Source: Faecalicatena contorta
GTDB lineage: Bacteria; Bacillota; Clostridia; Lachnospirales; Lachnospiraceae
Assembly (NCBI RefSeq): GCF_003149105.1
Contig: NZ_QGDS01000020.1
Coordinates: 1-55,263 of the forward strand
Length of the DNA: 55,263 nt
Direction: 5' to 3'
Shown: positions 1 to 8,273 of the stretch, one piece after another
How positions within the stretch are numbered: the first letter of the stretch is position 1
Layout of the letters: each line of letters opens with the position of its first letter
Position numbers and translations under genes: made by a program
Notes under the pieces: generated by a model
Databases searched by the model: none
Seen by the model: only the letters and a program-made list of their open reading frames with translations
What the model was told of the DNA's origin: nothing

Positions 1-206
1 CTGCGGTTTGTCCCCTCCTTTTCCTGTCGGTCATTACTCTCATAACCCAGATGATCTTTCATTTCTCCCTGAAGCATTGATTCAAACATAGGGCCGAAGA
101 TATCTTTCAAAGCATCCTGCATGTCTCCGACGTTTTCCGGTTGGTACTGATTCAGTATTGCCTGTACCAGTGCATCTTTTTTAGGGTCACGTTTTCTTCT
201 TGCCAT
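1..206 (-). CDS. IS256-family transposase, N-terminal fragment (runs off window)
   Basis: The reverse strand from 206 encodes about 68 residues beginning MARRKRDPKKDAL and containing the FESMLQGEM..HLGYE motif, which is the N-terminal signature of IS256/mutator transposases. The DDE catalytic domain would lie further left, outside the window. A purine-rich AAGGAAGGA ribosome site lies just upstream of the ATG. The reading frame is open throughout the visible part, so the element may be intact. The function, cut-and-paste transposition of its own element, is known for the family. Confidence 0.85.
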   Translation of the reverse strand, partial: MARRKRDPKKDALVQAILNQYQPENVGDMQDALKDIFGPMFESMLQGEMKDHLGYESNDRQEKEGTNR

Positions 207-311
207 AGTAGTTCTATCCTTCCTTTTCTCTGTTGTTTAGTTTAACATATCCTGACAAAAAAACAGAGTGTGAAGTTCATTTTGAACTTACACACTCTAT
301 CTTACACTCCC
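1..311 (-). mobile_element. IS256-family insertion sequence, transposase-start end
   Basis: This is one end of an IS256-type (mutator-like) element whose body lies outside the window to the left. It contains the first codons of the transposase and, beyond them, a terminal region with an imperfect inverted repeat: AGAGTGTGAAGTTCA at about 265-279 and its near complement ending near 299. The boundary at about 311 is inferred from where the interrupted transporter reading frame begins; I could not identify a target duplication because the other end is not visible. Confidence 0.75.
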
Positions 312-1403
312 TCAAAATCCGAAACGCTTACAGGTGGTTCTAAACAAGTCCTTGATGCACTTACAACAATTCAGTCGAGTCTAACGAGTGTGTCTGTTTC
401 GACTGAGCAGTTAGAACAATTAACGGGTAGCTCGGCTTCCATTAAGCAGGGAATAAGTAATCTCTATGATGGAGCAGTAACGCTACAGACAAATCTATCT
501 TACGAATCATATAAAGCGGCAATGAATCAGAATGGATTAGATCTAAATCAGTTAAAAGCGGGAAATAGTGCGGCAATTACATCATTGTCGGAACAGATTG
601 CTAATCTGCAGGTATCTCTGGAACAACTAAAAAGTATTCCAGGATATGAAAGCAATGAAGAAAATGCTGCAAAGGTTTCCGATTTGGAAAATCAGATTAC
701 AAGTCTCAGTAACATTGTGACACTGTTAACCGGAAACAATGCAGCAATTGGTGGGACGGAAACTTATTTTAATACGGTTTCATCTGGGGTCGCTTCACTT
801 GTAAACGGGCTGTCTGACTTAAAAACAAATTATGAAGCATTTGATAGTGCGATTGTTTCTTTGGCAAATACATTGTCAGGATTGGCAGTAAATATGAGCA
901 CATTAAAGAGTGGAATTGATCAACTTGTTAATAATTACACCATGTTAGATACAGGAATCAATGAGTATACATCAGGGGTTGCTACTGTTGCTGCCAGTTA
1001 TTCACAATTGGTGGATGGAGTCAGCACATTTGCATCTGGAAGTAAGGAGCTATTAGAGGGGGCAGGAACATTAAAGCAGGGCACAGCAGAGTTGTATAAT
1101 GGAATTGTAACCTTATGTGACGGAACAACTGAATTACATGACGGAACAAGTGAATTTTATGAGAAAACATTAGATATGGATACGCAGGTGGAGGATTCAA
1201 TTGATGAGATGATAGCTTCTATATCTGGTGAAGAAACCGAAATAGTATCCTTCGTATCTGAGAAGAATAAGAAGGTAGAATCTGTTCAGTTTGTAATTAA
1301 GACAGCTGCAATTGAAAAGGAAGATGTTGCAGAAGTTACCGAAACAGTAACTCAAAAAATGAATTTTTGGCAGAAAATTTTAAATTTGTTCGGGCTATAT
1401 TGA
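312..1403 (+). pseudogene. 3' remnant of an MMPL/RND or YhgE/Pip-type membrane transporter, cut by the IS256 element
   Basis: About 363 codons of a larger membrane protein remain open after the IS boundary. The remnant has the repetitive low-aromatic pattern of the extracellular helical stalk of YhgE/Pip and MMPL-like proteins: repeated L..G...L..G units and late repeats of the type L.DGT.E...GT. It ends with an amphipathic tail KMNFWQKILNLFGLY. No transmembrane segments are left. An ATG at 270 would extend the frame, but those residues come from the insertion sequence end, so this is not a real start. The transporter is inferred to be inactivated; the exact parent family is uncertain. Confidence 0.65.
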
Positions 1404-1515
1404 GACAATTCATACAGTATTGCATCCAACATTCCAGTTGGCGGTACGGGATAACATTATTCGTAATAATCCAAGTGACGGAGTTATGGCACAAGTTAAG
1501 AAACAACCGGTATGA
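1402..1515 (+). pseudogene. Tyrosine recombinase (integrase) remnant, about 37 codons
   Basis: Overlapping the last codon of the transporter remnant, a different frame reads IHTVLHPTFQLAVRDNII followed by RNNPSDGVMAQVKK. This resembles the SAM-like core-binding part of integrases from Tn916/Tn1549-type elements and phages in Clostridia (LHPTFQ.AV..DII..NP pattern). It ends at a stop after 37 codons, with no catalytic R..H-R..Y region. A short frame right after it (1512-1565, MKKQESIQNLAYRLDVF) might be a piece of the C-terminus, but I cannot confirm that. Together these point to a decayed integrative element. Confidence 0.45.
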
Positions 1516-2016
1516 AGAAACAAGAATCAATTCAAAATTTAGCATACAGATTAGATGTATTTTAGGAAAGAGTCCAATTTGGACTGGCAGAGAGTACGAA
1601 AAAGTGTGTGCCATACGACAATAGTACGACAAACTAATAGGGATTAAGGGCTTTCATTAAAGAATGCTTCGCTTTTTTATTTATCAAGGATGGCTTAATA
1701 AAGGGAAATGCGTTATAATAAATTAAACTGACGTATAAGCCTGGCGATGAAAAGTTTGAGCTAAGAAATTAAAAGGACATTTTCCAACTATATGGAGAAT
1801 GTCCTTTTTCTGTTGTTATGGTAAAAAACAAAATAAAAGAGGTAAGCTATGGAAAACCCATGCAAGTAAAAAGATTCATTATCTGCCTTGAAATGTTATA
1901 GAAGATGTCTATTCGTCCGGTGTATATATGTAAATAAACAATTAGACGAAAACATACCGGGGGTGGTAACATCAGGTTGGTTGTCTAAAAAGTAACATAT
2001 ATACAGGGAGGATAAG
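1516..2016. other. Intergenic region with a strong hairpin, no convincing gene
   Basis: About 500 bases separate the integrase remnant from the methionine gamma-lyase gene. Short open frames at 1336-1632 are not convincing: they have no ribosome site and no recognisable family. The region holds the hairpin at 1771-1810 and, nearer the next gene, an inverted CCGGT...ACCGG pair (about 1918 and 1956) with a loop of more than 30 bases that could be regulatory. I found no clear sigma-A promoter and no recognisable SAM or other riboswitch. The ribosome site GGGAGG at 2006-2011 serves the next gene. Confidence 0.4.
1771..1810 (+). terminator. Rho-independent terminator-like hairpin
   Basis: A 12-bp stem, GGACATTTTCCA paired with TGGAGAATGTCC (one G-T pair), closes a six-base loop, is preceded by AAAA and followed by a T run. 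A related hairpin with similar flanks recurs at 29203-29238. Confidence 0.75.
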
Positions 2017-3234
2017 ATGAACGAGATTGATTTTGGACAGACGGGATTTGGAACCTGCGTTATCCACGCAGGCCAGGGACCGGACAAAGTTTACGGCGCG
2101 CTGGCAACGCCTATTTACCAGACCTCTACATTCTGCTTTGAGACTGTTGAGCAGGGCTCTTCGATTTTCAGCGGAGAGACACAGGGATACGCATATTCCC
2201 GGGGCGGTAATCCTACCGTAGCCGCGCTGGAGACAAAGATTGCCGCTTTGGAGTGCGGAGAATCTTGTGTGGCAACGGCATCTGGGATGGGAGCGGTAGG
2301 CGGCGTTGTGCTTGGGGCACTGGCAGCCGGAGACCACGCCATCTGCGGTGAATGCGTATACGGATGTACAGACGTTGTATTCCGGGAGACATTGAGTAAG
2401 TTGGGGATTGAAGTTACATATGCGGATACGAATGACCTGGACGCAGTGAAGGCGGCAATCCGCGAGAACACGAAGCTGATTTATTTTGAGACTCTGACGA
2501 ATCCGACCATGGAGCTTACAGATATTTCGGCTATTGCAGAGATTGCACATGAGCATGGAATTATAGTGGCAGTGGATAACACATTTACACCGCCCCCAGA
2601 GGTATATCCGCTGAAGGAAGGCGCAGATCTGGTGCTTCACAGTTGCACGAAGTACATCAACGGACACGGTGATGTAATTGCCGGTGCAATCATCGGAAGA
2701 GAAGAACTGGTGACACCGATCCGTAAGAATATCACCTCTAAGATCTGCGGTACGACACCGAGTCCATTTGATGCATACCTCATGCTTCGGGGAATGCAGA
2801 CGATGGAGCTTCGTATGGCACGTCACTCAGAGAATGGAATGGCAGTTGCAAAGTACCTTGAGGGTATTCCCTATGTAAAGAAGGTTTACTATCCAGGGCT
2901 TGAGAGCCATCCGCAGCACGAACTAGCCGGGAAAATCATGCACGGGAACTTTGGCGGCCTCATTTCATTTGAACTGAAGGATGAAGTGAATGGGATGGAC
3001 GGATTTACCGCCTGCAAGAAGATGGTAAATGCGCTAAAGCTTGCATCTATTGCTGTAAGTCTCGGAGATCCGGAAACGCTCATCCAGCATCCGGCAAGTA
3101 TGACACATGCAAATATGTCGCCTGAGGCGCGGGCAGAGGCTGGAATCAAGGATGACCTGATCCGTCTGTCTGTAGGTCTGGAAAATGCAGAGGATATCAT
3201 TGCCGATTTCCAGCAGGCTTTTGCAGTCTTATAG
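2017..3234 (+). CDS. megL: Methionine gamma-lyase (Cys/Met metabolism PLP enzyme)
   Basis: A 405-residue PLP enzyme of the gamma-family, close to the usual length of about 398. The Schiff-base lysine is K212 in SCTKYINGHGD, and the active-site YGC (Y115, C117) and YSR..NP (R62) are present. The YGC cysteine is characteristic of methionine gamma-lyase, which splits methionine into methanethiol, 2-oxobutyrate and ammonia in the cytoplasm. The Lys-Asp pair that follows in the Pseudomonas enzyme (about 240-241) seems not to be conserved, so the true substrate could be another thioether amino acid, or it could act as an O-acetylhomoserine or cystathionine enzyme. The ribosome site is GGGAGG. It is first in a five-gene operon with a Ssu/Tau-type importer and an MtaA-like methyltransferase. 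Confidence 0.8.
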   Translation: MNEIDFGQTGFGTCVIHAGQGPDKVYGALATPIYQTSTFCFETVEQGSSIFSGETQGYAYSRGGNPTVAALETKIAALECGESCVATASGMGAVGGVVLGALAAGDHAICGECVYGCTDVVFRETLSKLGIEVTYADTNDLDAVKAAIRENTKLIYFETLTNPTMELTDISAIAEIAHEHGIIVAVDNTFTPPPEVYPLKEGADLVLHSCTKYINGHGDVIAGAIIGREELVTPIRKNITSKICGTTPSPFDAYLMLRGMQTMELRMARHSENGMAVAKYLEGIPYVKKVYYPGLESHPQHELAGKIMHGNFGGLISFELKDEVNGMDGFTACKKMVNALKLASIAVSLGDPETLIQHPASMTHANMSPEARAEAGIKDDLIRLSVGLENAEDIIADFQQAFAVL

Positions 3235-3283
3235 ATAGTTTTGTAAACTGATGTAGATTCAGAAAAAGAGGATAACAGTACAA

Positions 3284-4087
3284 ATGAGTGAAATTAAAAT
3301 TACAGATCTTTCCTTCGCATATAAGGATCAGCCGGAGCGTCTGATTCTGAAGGACATCAGTGTAGAAGTGGAACATGGAGAGTTTGTATGTCTTCTTGGA
3401 CAGTCCGGATGTGGAAAGAGTACATTTTTAAGATTGCTGGCAGGCCTTGAGGCTCCTGCTAACGGTGTAATCCAGGTGAACGGGGAAGATATGAAGGGCG
3501 CAAGCCTGAACCGGAGTGTGGTATTCCAGGATTATGGACTCTTTCCGTGGATGACGGCCGGAGAAAATATTATGCTGGCCCTCGAGCAGAAGTATCCGAA
3601 GAAGAGCAAAAAGGAACTGAAAGGGATTGCAGTTGATATGCTGGCCAAGGTTGGACTTGATGGGACGGTATTCAAGAAGCTTCCCAAGGCGCTGTCCGGT
3701 GGTATGAAGCAGCGGTGTGCGATTGCGAGGTCATTAAGTATCGATCCGCCCATCCTTCTGATGGATGAGCCTTTTGGAGCATTGGATGCGGTTACCCGTG
3801 CCAAGCTGCAGGATCTTCTGGTTGATTTGTGGAATAACGAGGATGAGAAGAAAACCGTATTTTTCGTAACCCATGATGTGGATGAGGCCATTCTTCTCGC
3901 CAACCGCATTCTCGTATTTGGTCAGTCTCCGAGTAACATCATATACGACAAGAAGGTGCCGGGTGATATGCATGCGACCAGAGAAAGTATCTTTGACAAT
4001 CCGGATGTTCTGAAACTTAGGAATGAACTGATCTACTACATTAACCGTGATGTAGCGGAACGCACCAATAAAGTACAAAACAACTAG
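3284..4087 (+). CDS. ABC transporter ATP-binding protein, SsuB/TauB/NrtD type
   Basis: A 267-residue ATPase with Walker A GQSGCGKST (39-47), Q-loop in VVFQDYGLFPW (about 79-89), signature LSGGMKQR (137-144) and Walker B LLMDEP (158-163). The VVFQDYGLFPWMT segment and overall length match the nitrate/sulfonate/taurine (NitT/TauT) subfamily. It powers import by the lipoprotein and permease encoded next. It lies 49 bases after the lyase gene, with AAAGAGG upstream of the ATG, so it is probably co-transcribed. The substrate is not shown by the sequence; the neighbouring lyase and methyltransferase suggest a sulfur- or methyl-containing compound. Confidence 0.85.
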   Translation: MSEIKITDLSFAYKDQPERLILKDISVEVEHGEFVCLLGQSGCGKSTFLRLLAGLEAPANGVIQVNGEDMKGASLNRSVVFQDYGLFPWMTAGENIMLALEQKYPKKSKKELKGIAVDMLAKVGLDGTVFKKLPKALSGGMKQRCAIARSLSIDPPILLMDEPFGALDAVTRAKLQDLLVDLWNNEDEKKTVFFVTHDVDEAILLANRILVFGQSPSNIIYDKKVPGDMHATRESIFDNPDVLKLRNELIYYINRDVAERTNKVQNN

Positions 4088-4134
4088 CACATTTTGTATA
4101 GAAATCAGACAGTGAAAAAATGGAGGAAGAACAG

Positions 4135-5241
4135 ATGAAGAAAAGAATTGTATCCATTCTGCTTGTGGCAGTGATGGCACTTGGCCTGACTGCCTGCGGA
4201 GGCGGAAATAAAGAATCCGACAGCAAGTCGGAGGACACGAAGAAGGCAGATGTAGGTTCGGTGACAAAGGACTCCTACGATCCGGAGAAAACGGATGTTG
4301 TGTGGGCTCAGGGGATTAGTGGCAATGTACTCGTAACACTTGCGACTCAGCTGGGATATTTTGAGGATGTTGGGCTGAATGTGAAAGAAGTGCCGCTGGA
4401 TGACGGGCAGTTACAGGGAGTTTCGGATGGACAGGTGGATATAGCATCCAACTCTGGAACGAATGAGCCTCTTCAGATGATTGCATCTGGGGATGATATT
4501 GCAATCATCGGAGGATTTATGCTGGAAGGCTGTATGCCGATTATTGCGAAAGAAGGAACCGTATGGAACGGACCTACCGATTTCGTGGGTAAGAAGGTTG
4601 GAGGCTCTCCGACAACCTATGCTATCACAAGCAAGATTCATGAGGCAGGATACGATATCAACAATGACATTCAGTGGGTGCCGTTTGATAACGACGCAGA
4701 TAAGATTGCAGCAATCCTGAACGGACAGATTGATTACGCTGTTATGGGAACTGGCCGTATGTATATGATTCAGAATACAGAGGGAATTGGTATCATGGCT
4801 TACTGTGATGATGTGACACCGAACTATTCCTGCTGCCGTATGGTAGCACGCAATTCATGGGTACAGGAGAATCCTACTACAGTTAAGCTTCTCAATGAGG
4901 CACTGCTCCGTGCACAGTGCTACTTTGAGGCAAACAGAGATGAGTGTGCAGAGATTATGTCTGAAGTGTTAGCTGCAGATCTTGACTATGTAAAGGCCTA
5001 TATGGATGAGACTGAGCACTATGAGCTGAACGTTGCGACCGTTAAGAAGACTGTTGTAGATAACTGGCATTTCCAGCGTGAGGTGGGACTTATCGATGCA
5101 GATATGGATGACAGCGTAATTGAGGATGTGGTATATGATAATCTCTACAAGGCTGCTCTTGACGCATGTGTGGACAAGTATTATGATGATGATCCGGATT
5201 TCTGGGACAGCCAGGTACAGATGTATGAGGAACTGCAGTAG
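4135..5241 (+). CDS. ABC transporter substrate-binding lipoprotein, SsuA/TauA/NMT1-like
   Basis: A secreted lipoprotein of 368 residues with a lysine-rich start, hydrophobic stretch and lipobox LTACGG (Cys about residue 22). The mature domain begins VVWAQGISGNVLVTLATQLGYFEDVGL, typical of NMT1/SsuA binding proteins that feed NitT/TauT importers. The start at 4135 is chosen because TGGAGGAAG (4121-4129) is its ribosome site; an ATG at 4120 overlaps that site and is unlikely. The C-terminal 100 residues are very acidic. It captures the substrate outside the membrane for the neighbouring permease. The ligand is unknown. Confidence 0.85.
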   Translation: MKKRIVSILLVAVMALGLTACGGGNKESDSKSEDTKKADVGSVTKDSYDPEKTDVVWAQGISGNVLVTLATQLGYFEDVGLNVKEVPLDDGQLQGVSDGQVDIASNSGTNEPLQMIASGDDIAIIGGFMLEGCMPIIAKEGTVWNGPTDFVGKKVGGSPTTYAITSKIHEAGYDINNDIQWVPFDNDADKIAAILNGQIDYAVMGTGRMYMIQNTEGIGIMAYCDDVTPNYSCCRMVARNSWVQENPTTVKLLNEALLRAQCYFEANRDECAEIMSEVLAADLDYVKAYMDETEHYELNVATVKKTVVDNWHFQREVGLIDADMDDSVIEDVVYDNLYKAALDACVDKYYDDDPDFWDSQVQMYEELQ

Positions 5242-5268
5242 TTGGATAGGAATGTGGGGTAATATATT

Positions 5269-6027
5269 TTGGAAAAGGTTCTTGGTTATGTAAAAAAATA
5301 TTGGCTGACAGTGGCATTTGGAGCAGGACTTGTACTCCTCTATAAGCACATATCCGACAACAAAGTATTCGGCTCTATGATGTTTCCGACAATTGAAGAG
5401 ATCTGGGCAGCGTTCGTAAGTGAGCGGACAGTCATGTTGAAGAACATGCTGGCGTCATTCGAGCTGCTGATTCCATCCATTGGAATCACGCTGATGATTG
5501 CGCTGGTCGTGGGTGTGATTTTAGGAATGAGCAAGTATCTGCGAGATGCACTGCATCCTTTTATCTACGCATTTAGCTGCGTGCCGGCCATTTTGCTCTC
5601 TCCGTTTGTAATCCTGATTGCGGGAAATTTCTGGATTTCCTCAATATTCCTGATTTTTTACGGAACCGTGTGGGCAACCCTGTTTGCTACCATCACCGGA
5701 ATTGAGACGATTGACAAGCGGTACCTGGATAATGCCAGGACACTGGAGTTAAAAGGTGTTAAGTTGATGTTTAAGGTGATTCTTCCGGCAGCCAGCCCGT
5801 CTATCATAGGAGGCTTTGTCAATTCTCTGAGAAGTTCCTTCGTTATGCTGGTATTTGCGGAGATGTATGGGGCAAGCTTCGGACTTGGATTTTATGTCCG
5901 AAGGTACTTTGATTACGGTCTGTATGCAAATGTGTGGGCCGGGTTTTTATTCATGGTATTGGTTTTGGTCTGCGTGATGATGTTGTTTGAGCAGCTGAAG
6001 AATTATCTGTTGAAATGGACGGCGTAA
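5269..6027 (+). CDS. ABC transporter permease, SsuC/TauC type
   Basis: A 252-residue integral membrane protein of the BPD_transp_1 family with about six hydrophobic segments and the cytoplasmic coupling loop at NARTLELKGVKLMFKVILPAA (EAA-like motif, about residues 161-180). The start is a TTG at 5269 with GTGGGGT a suitable distance upstream; no ATG fits better. It forms the channel for the neighbouring ATPase and lipoprotein. Its last 13 bases overlap the first possible start of the methyltransferase gene, supporting translational coupling. Confidence 0.85.
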   Translation: MEKVLGYVKKYWLTVAFGAGLVLLYKHISDNKVFGSMMFPTIEEIWAAFVSERTVMLKNMLASFELLIPSIGITLMIALVVGVILGMSKYLRDALHPFIYAFSCVPAILLSPFVILIAGNFWISSIFLIFYGTVWATLFATITGIETIDKRYLDNARTLELKGVKLMFKVILPAASPSIIGGFVNSLRSSFVMLVFAEMYGASFGLGFYVRRYFDYGLYANVWAGFLFMVLVLVCVMMLFEQLKNYLLKWTA

Positions 6028-7133
6028 GAAGTATGATAGAACAATATTTGCACGGACTTAAAGTCCCGGAGGATGAACTGACCGCGCTGGAGCGAAGCAG
6101 GCTCTTAAGCGAGGGAAAAGAAGTTGACCGGATTCTGTGCTGCATCGATTCAGGGGAGACATTGGCTCCCCTGATTGGATGTACGCTGACGGAATATTAT
6201 TTTTCTTCGGAGAAAATGTGTGCGCTGGAAGAGTATATTTATGAGAAATATCATTCTGATGGAGCCGGGATATCCATAACTCTCCGCGGAATGGCGGAGG
6301 CCATGGGGACGAAGATTAAGTATTCAGATTATAACATTGCCCAGGTGGAGACACCTGCCATAAAAAGCCTGCAGGAAGTGAATCGTTTGGGGCTGGTAGA
6401 TGTGGATAGGGACGGCAGGCTCCCTATTATTTTGGAAGGACTCAGGCTGGTCAAAAAGAAGCTGGGAGATAAAGTCCCTGTCAGCGGAACTGTGACCGGC
6501 CCTTTTACTATTGCAGCTATGCTGGTCGGTGCAGAGACTTTGCTGAAGGGAATGATGAAGCATCCGGATCAGGTGCTCCAGATGATGGAGATTATCACAG
6601 AGAATAATAATCTCTACATTCAGAGGCTTCTGGATATGGGTGTCGGAGTTGGGTTTGCAGATCCCATGAGTTCTACCTCTCTTTTGCGTGTGTCCCAGTA
6701 TGAGAAGTTTTCCCTTCCGTTTTTCCAGAGGAATGTGAATTATATTAAGAACCAGGGCGGAGGATGTGGACTGCACATCTGCGGCACCAGCCGGAAGCTG
6801 TGGGAGAAACTGATTTCCACCGGAATCGGTACATTTGGTCCGGATAATGTGGAGGATATGGAAGAGGCCAAACAGGTGCTGGGCCCTTATATGTGCATCC
6901 AGGGAAATGTTCCGCCCGTGGATGTAATGCGCATGGGAAGTCCTCACGATGTGCTTCGCTCTGCCAGGGAGTGTATCCGAAAGGCATACGATTCACCGAA
7001 GGGGTATGTGCTGACATCTGGATGTCAGACACCCATGAACACGCCGGAGGAAAATATGATGGCACTTATGGATGCGGCGAGGATTTTCGGACGTTATCCG
7101 ATTAATCAGGAACTCCTGTGGATGGAGGATTAG
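6015..7133 (+). CDS. UroD-superfamily zinc methyltransferase (MtaA/CmuA-like)
   Basis: A 372-residue (beta-alpha)8 protein of the uroporphyrinogen decarboxylase superfamily. It shows the zinc triad of the MtaA/MtbA/CmuA methyltransferases: H254 and C256 in GLHICGTS and C337 in TSGCQTP. True UroD enzymes lack these residues, so a methyl-transfer role to a thiol is favoured over heme synthesis. GTVTGPFTIAA (about 158-168) is also typical of the group. No corrinoid protein gene is adjacent, so the methyl donor is unclear. The start is uncertain: ATG 6015 overlaps the permease gene, ATG 6033 is an alternative. It may process methyl groups from the compound imported by this operon. Confidence 0.75.
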   Translation: MDGVRSMIEQYLHGLKVPEDELTALERSRLLSEGKEVDRILCCIDSGETLAPLIGCTLTEYYFSSEKMCALEEYIYEKYHSDGAGISITLRGMAEAMGTKIKYSDYNIAQVETPAIKSLQEVNRLGLVDVDRDGRLPIILEGLRLVKKKLGDKVPVSGTVTGPFTIAAMLVGAETLLKGMMKHPDQVLQMMEIITENNNLYIQRLLDMGVGVGFADPMSSTSLLRVSQYEKFSLPFFQRNVNYIKNQGGGCGLHICGTSRKLWEKLISTGIGTFGPDNVEDMEEAKQVLGPYMCIQGNVPPVDVMRMGSPHDVLRSARECIRKAYDSPKGYVLTSGCQTPMNTPEENMMALMDAARIFGRYPINQELLWMED

Positions 7134-8035
7134 TTAATGGCTCGCAGAAGTGAACTGGGGCTTACACCAAATCTTTTCTGGAATGCCTCTGAGAAGTGGC
7201 TTATGTTCGTATAGCCTATAGCATATGCGGTCTGGCTTACGTTACAATTCCCTTCTTGAAGCAAAGAAAAAGCCTTTTCCAATCGTTGTTCCCGAACAAA
7301 TTCATAAACGGTTTTTCCAAAATATACCTTGAAAAGCCGCTTCAATTTACAATCATTCATCTGGATGATGCGTGATAATTCAAGTAAAGTCGGAGGAGTT
7401 TCCAGCCGGTTTAAAAGAACTTCGCGGGCGTAAACCAATCGCTCTATATCAGATTTAGATATTTCACAAAAGCGTTCATCCAAAGAATCCTTACAAAGCA
7501 GCCTCTCTATATTCAGAGACAGCAGTTCCAGAATATAACTCTCCAGCAAAAGTCTGTTCAGGGCTCCGGACCCATTTGAAAAGCATGAATCCAGCTTATT
7601 TATAATGCTTTCTTCCTGGGCATCACTTTTAAAATCGCAACGGTAATAAGCTTCCTTTTGAAAAGAACGAAATCCTATATTGCTCTTTCCGCAGACAGCT
7701 TCACAAAAACAATCAAATGCAGAAGGGCTGACCCAGATAGAATATAGCTGAATGTTATCTCCTCTATCGTACTCTGAATGGCTGACAGCTTCTCCCAAAA
7801 ACCCAAGTGAGGCATATCCAGGGCGAAGTTCAACCGGTGTCCGGTTTACTTCTCCATGCAAGGTATTCTTTCGGGTATAAGATAACTCGAATATAGGAGC
7901 AGTTGATTCTGATTTTCTGCAAATATTATTTTCCAGGGTACCGGTAGATAGCATAATATGTAAATCAGGTCGAACGGATATACGTTCTTTAGGAAAAATA
8001 TTTGAATTTTCAAATTTTAATGGCAAATATGACAT
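7130..8035 (-). CDS. AraC-family transcriptional regulator
   Basis: A 301-residue regulator with a C-terminal pair of helix-turn-helix motifs (about the last 100 residues, including LLELSRIIQMNDCKLKRLFK and QTAYAIGYTNISHFSEAFQKRFG). The N-terminal half is a ligand-sensing domain I cannot assign. The start is the ATG at 8035 with AAGGA eight bases upstream; a TTG at 8077 lacks a ribosome site. It is divergent from the siderophore-importer operon, a common arrangement for AraC regulators that activate siderophore uptake when the chelate is present. Its end overlaps the convergent methyltransferase gene by four bases. Its own promoter contains a perfect palindrome in the spacer. Confidence 0.85.
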   Translation of the reverse strand: MSYLPLKFENSNIFPKERISVRPDLHIMLSTGTLENNICRKSESTAPIFELSYTRKNTLHGEVNRTPVELRPGYASLGFLGEAVSHSEYDRGDNIQLYSIWVSPSAFDCFCEAVCGKSNIGFRSFQKEAYYRCDFKSDAQEESIINKLDSCFSNGSGALNRLLLESYILELLSLNIERLLCKDSLDERFCEISKSDIERLVYAREVLLNRLETPPTLLELSRIIQMNDCKLKRLFKVYFGKTVYEFVREQRLEKAFSLLQEGNCNVSQTAYAIGYTNISHFSEAFQKRFGVSPSSLLRAIN

Positions 8036-8100
8036 TTTATCAATCCTTAATATTTCGTGATATAAGAAACAAAACAAGGGTAAGGTACTCTTTTGTATTA

Positions 8101-8130
8101 ATTATAAGTTAGACGCGTCTAACTTGTCAA
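8101..8130 (-). promoter_or_regulatory. Promoter of the AraC gene with an operator between -35 and -10
   Basis: On the reverse strand TTGACA (8130-8125) and TATAAT (8106-8101) are separated by 18 bases, a consensus sigma-A promoter. The spacer is almost wholly a perfect 20-bp palindrome, AAGTTAGACGCGTCTAACTT (8106-8125), containing GTTAG-N6-CTAAC. A protein bound there would block RNA polymerase directly. The same core recurs at 8219-8234 and 13109-13124. Confidence 0.8.
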
Positions 8131-8205
8131 GAAAAGTTTATTCGTATTGTCCGTCTTGGGGTAAAAAGAATCCGTTTGGGGGTAGAAGAGTTTTCTCATA
8201 TTCCT

Positions 8206-8234
8206 TATACTCATCATGGTTAGTGATATCTAAC
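8206..8234 (+). promoter_or_regulatory. Probable promoter -10 and operator for the siderophore-importer operon
   Basis: TATACT at 8206-8211 is a good -10 box with no clear -35, as expected for an AraC-activated promoter. Just downstream, at the expected transcription start, lies GTTAGTGATATCTAAC (8219-8234), the second copy of the GTTAG-N6-CTAAC operator. The layout suggests repression by a common repressor plus activation by the divergent AraC protein. A metal-sensing DtxR-type repressor is a reasonable guess but is not shown. Confidence 0.6.
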
Positions 8235-8273
8235 TAAAGATTGTAAAATTAGATTACATATAGGAGGATCAAA

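Noticed and set aside
1846..2016. SAM or other riboswitch upstream of the methionine gamma-lyase gene
   Set aside because: I looked for S-box-like helices and conserved cores and found none; only a long-range CCGGT/ACCGG pair is present.
1972..2826. Long reverse-strand open frame (284 codons) opposite the methionine gamma-lyase gene
   Set aside because: It has Cys/Arg-rich, low-complexity composition typical of an antisense shadow, no ribosome site and no recognisable family; the forward gene has full family motifs.
6015..7133. Reading the UroD-like gene as hemE for heme synthesis
   Set aside because: The zinc ligands H254, C256 and C337 are those of methyltransferases, and no heme genes are nearby.
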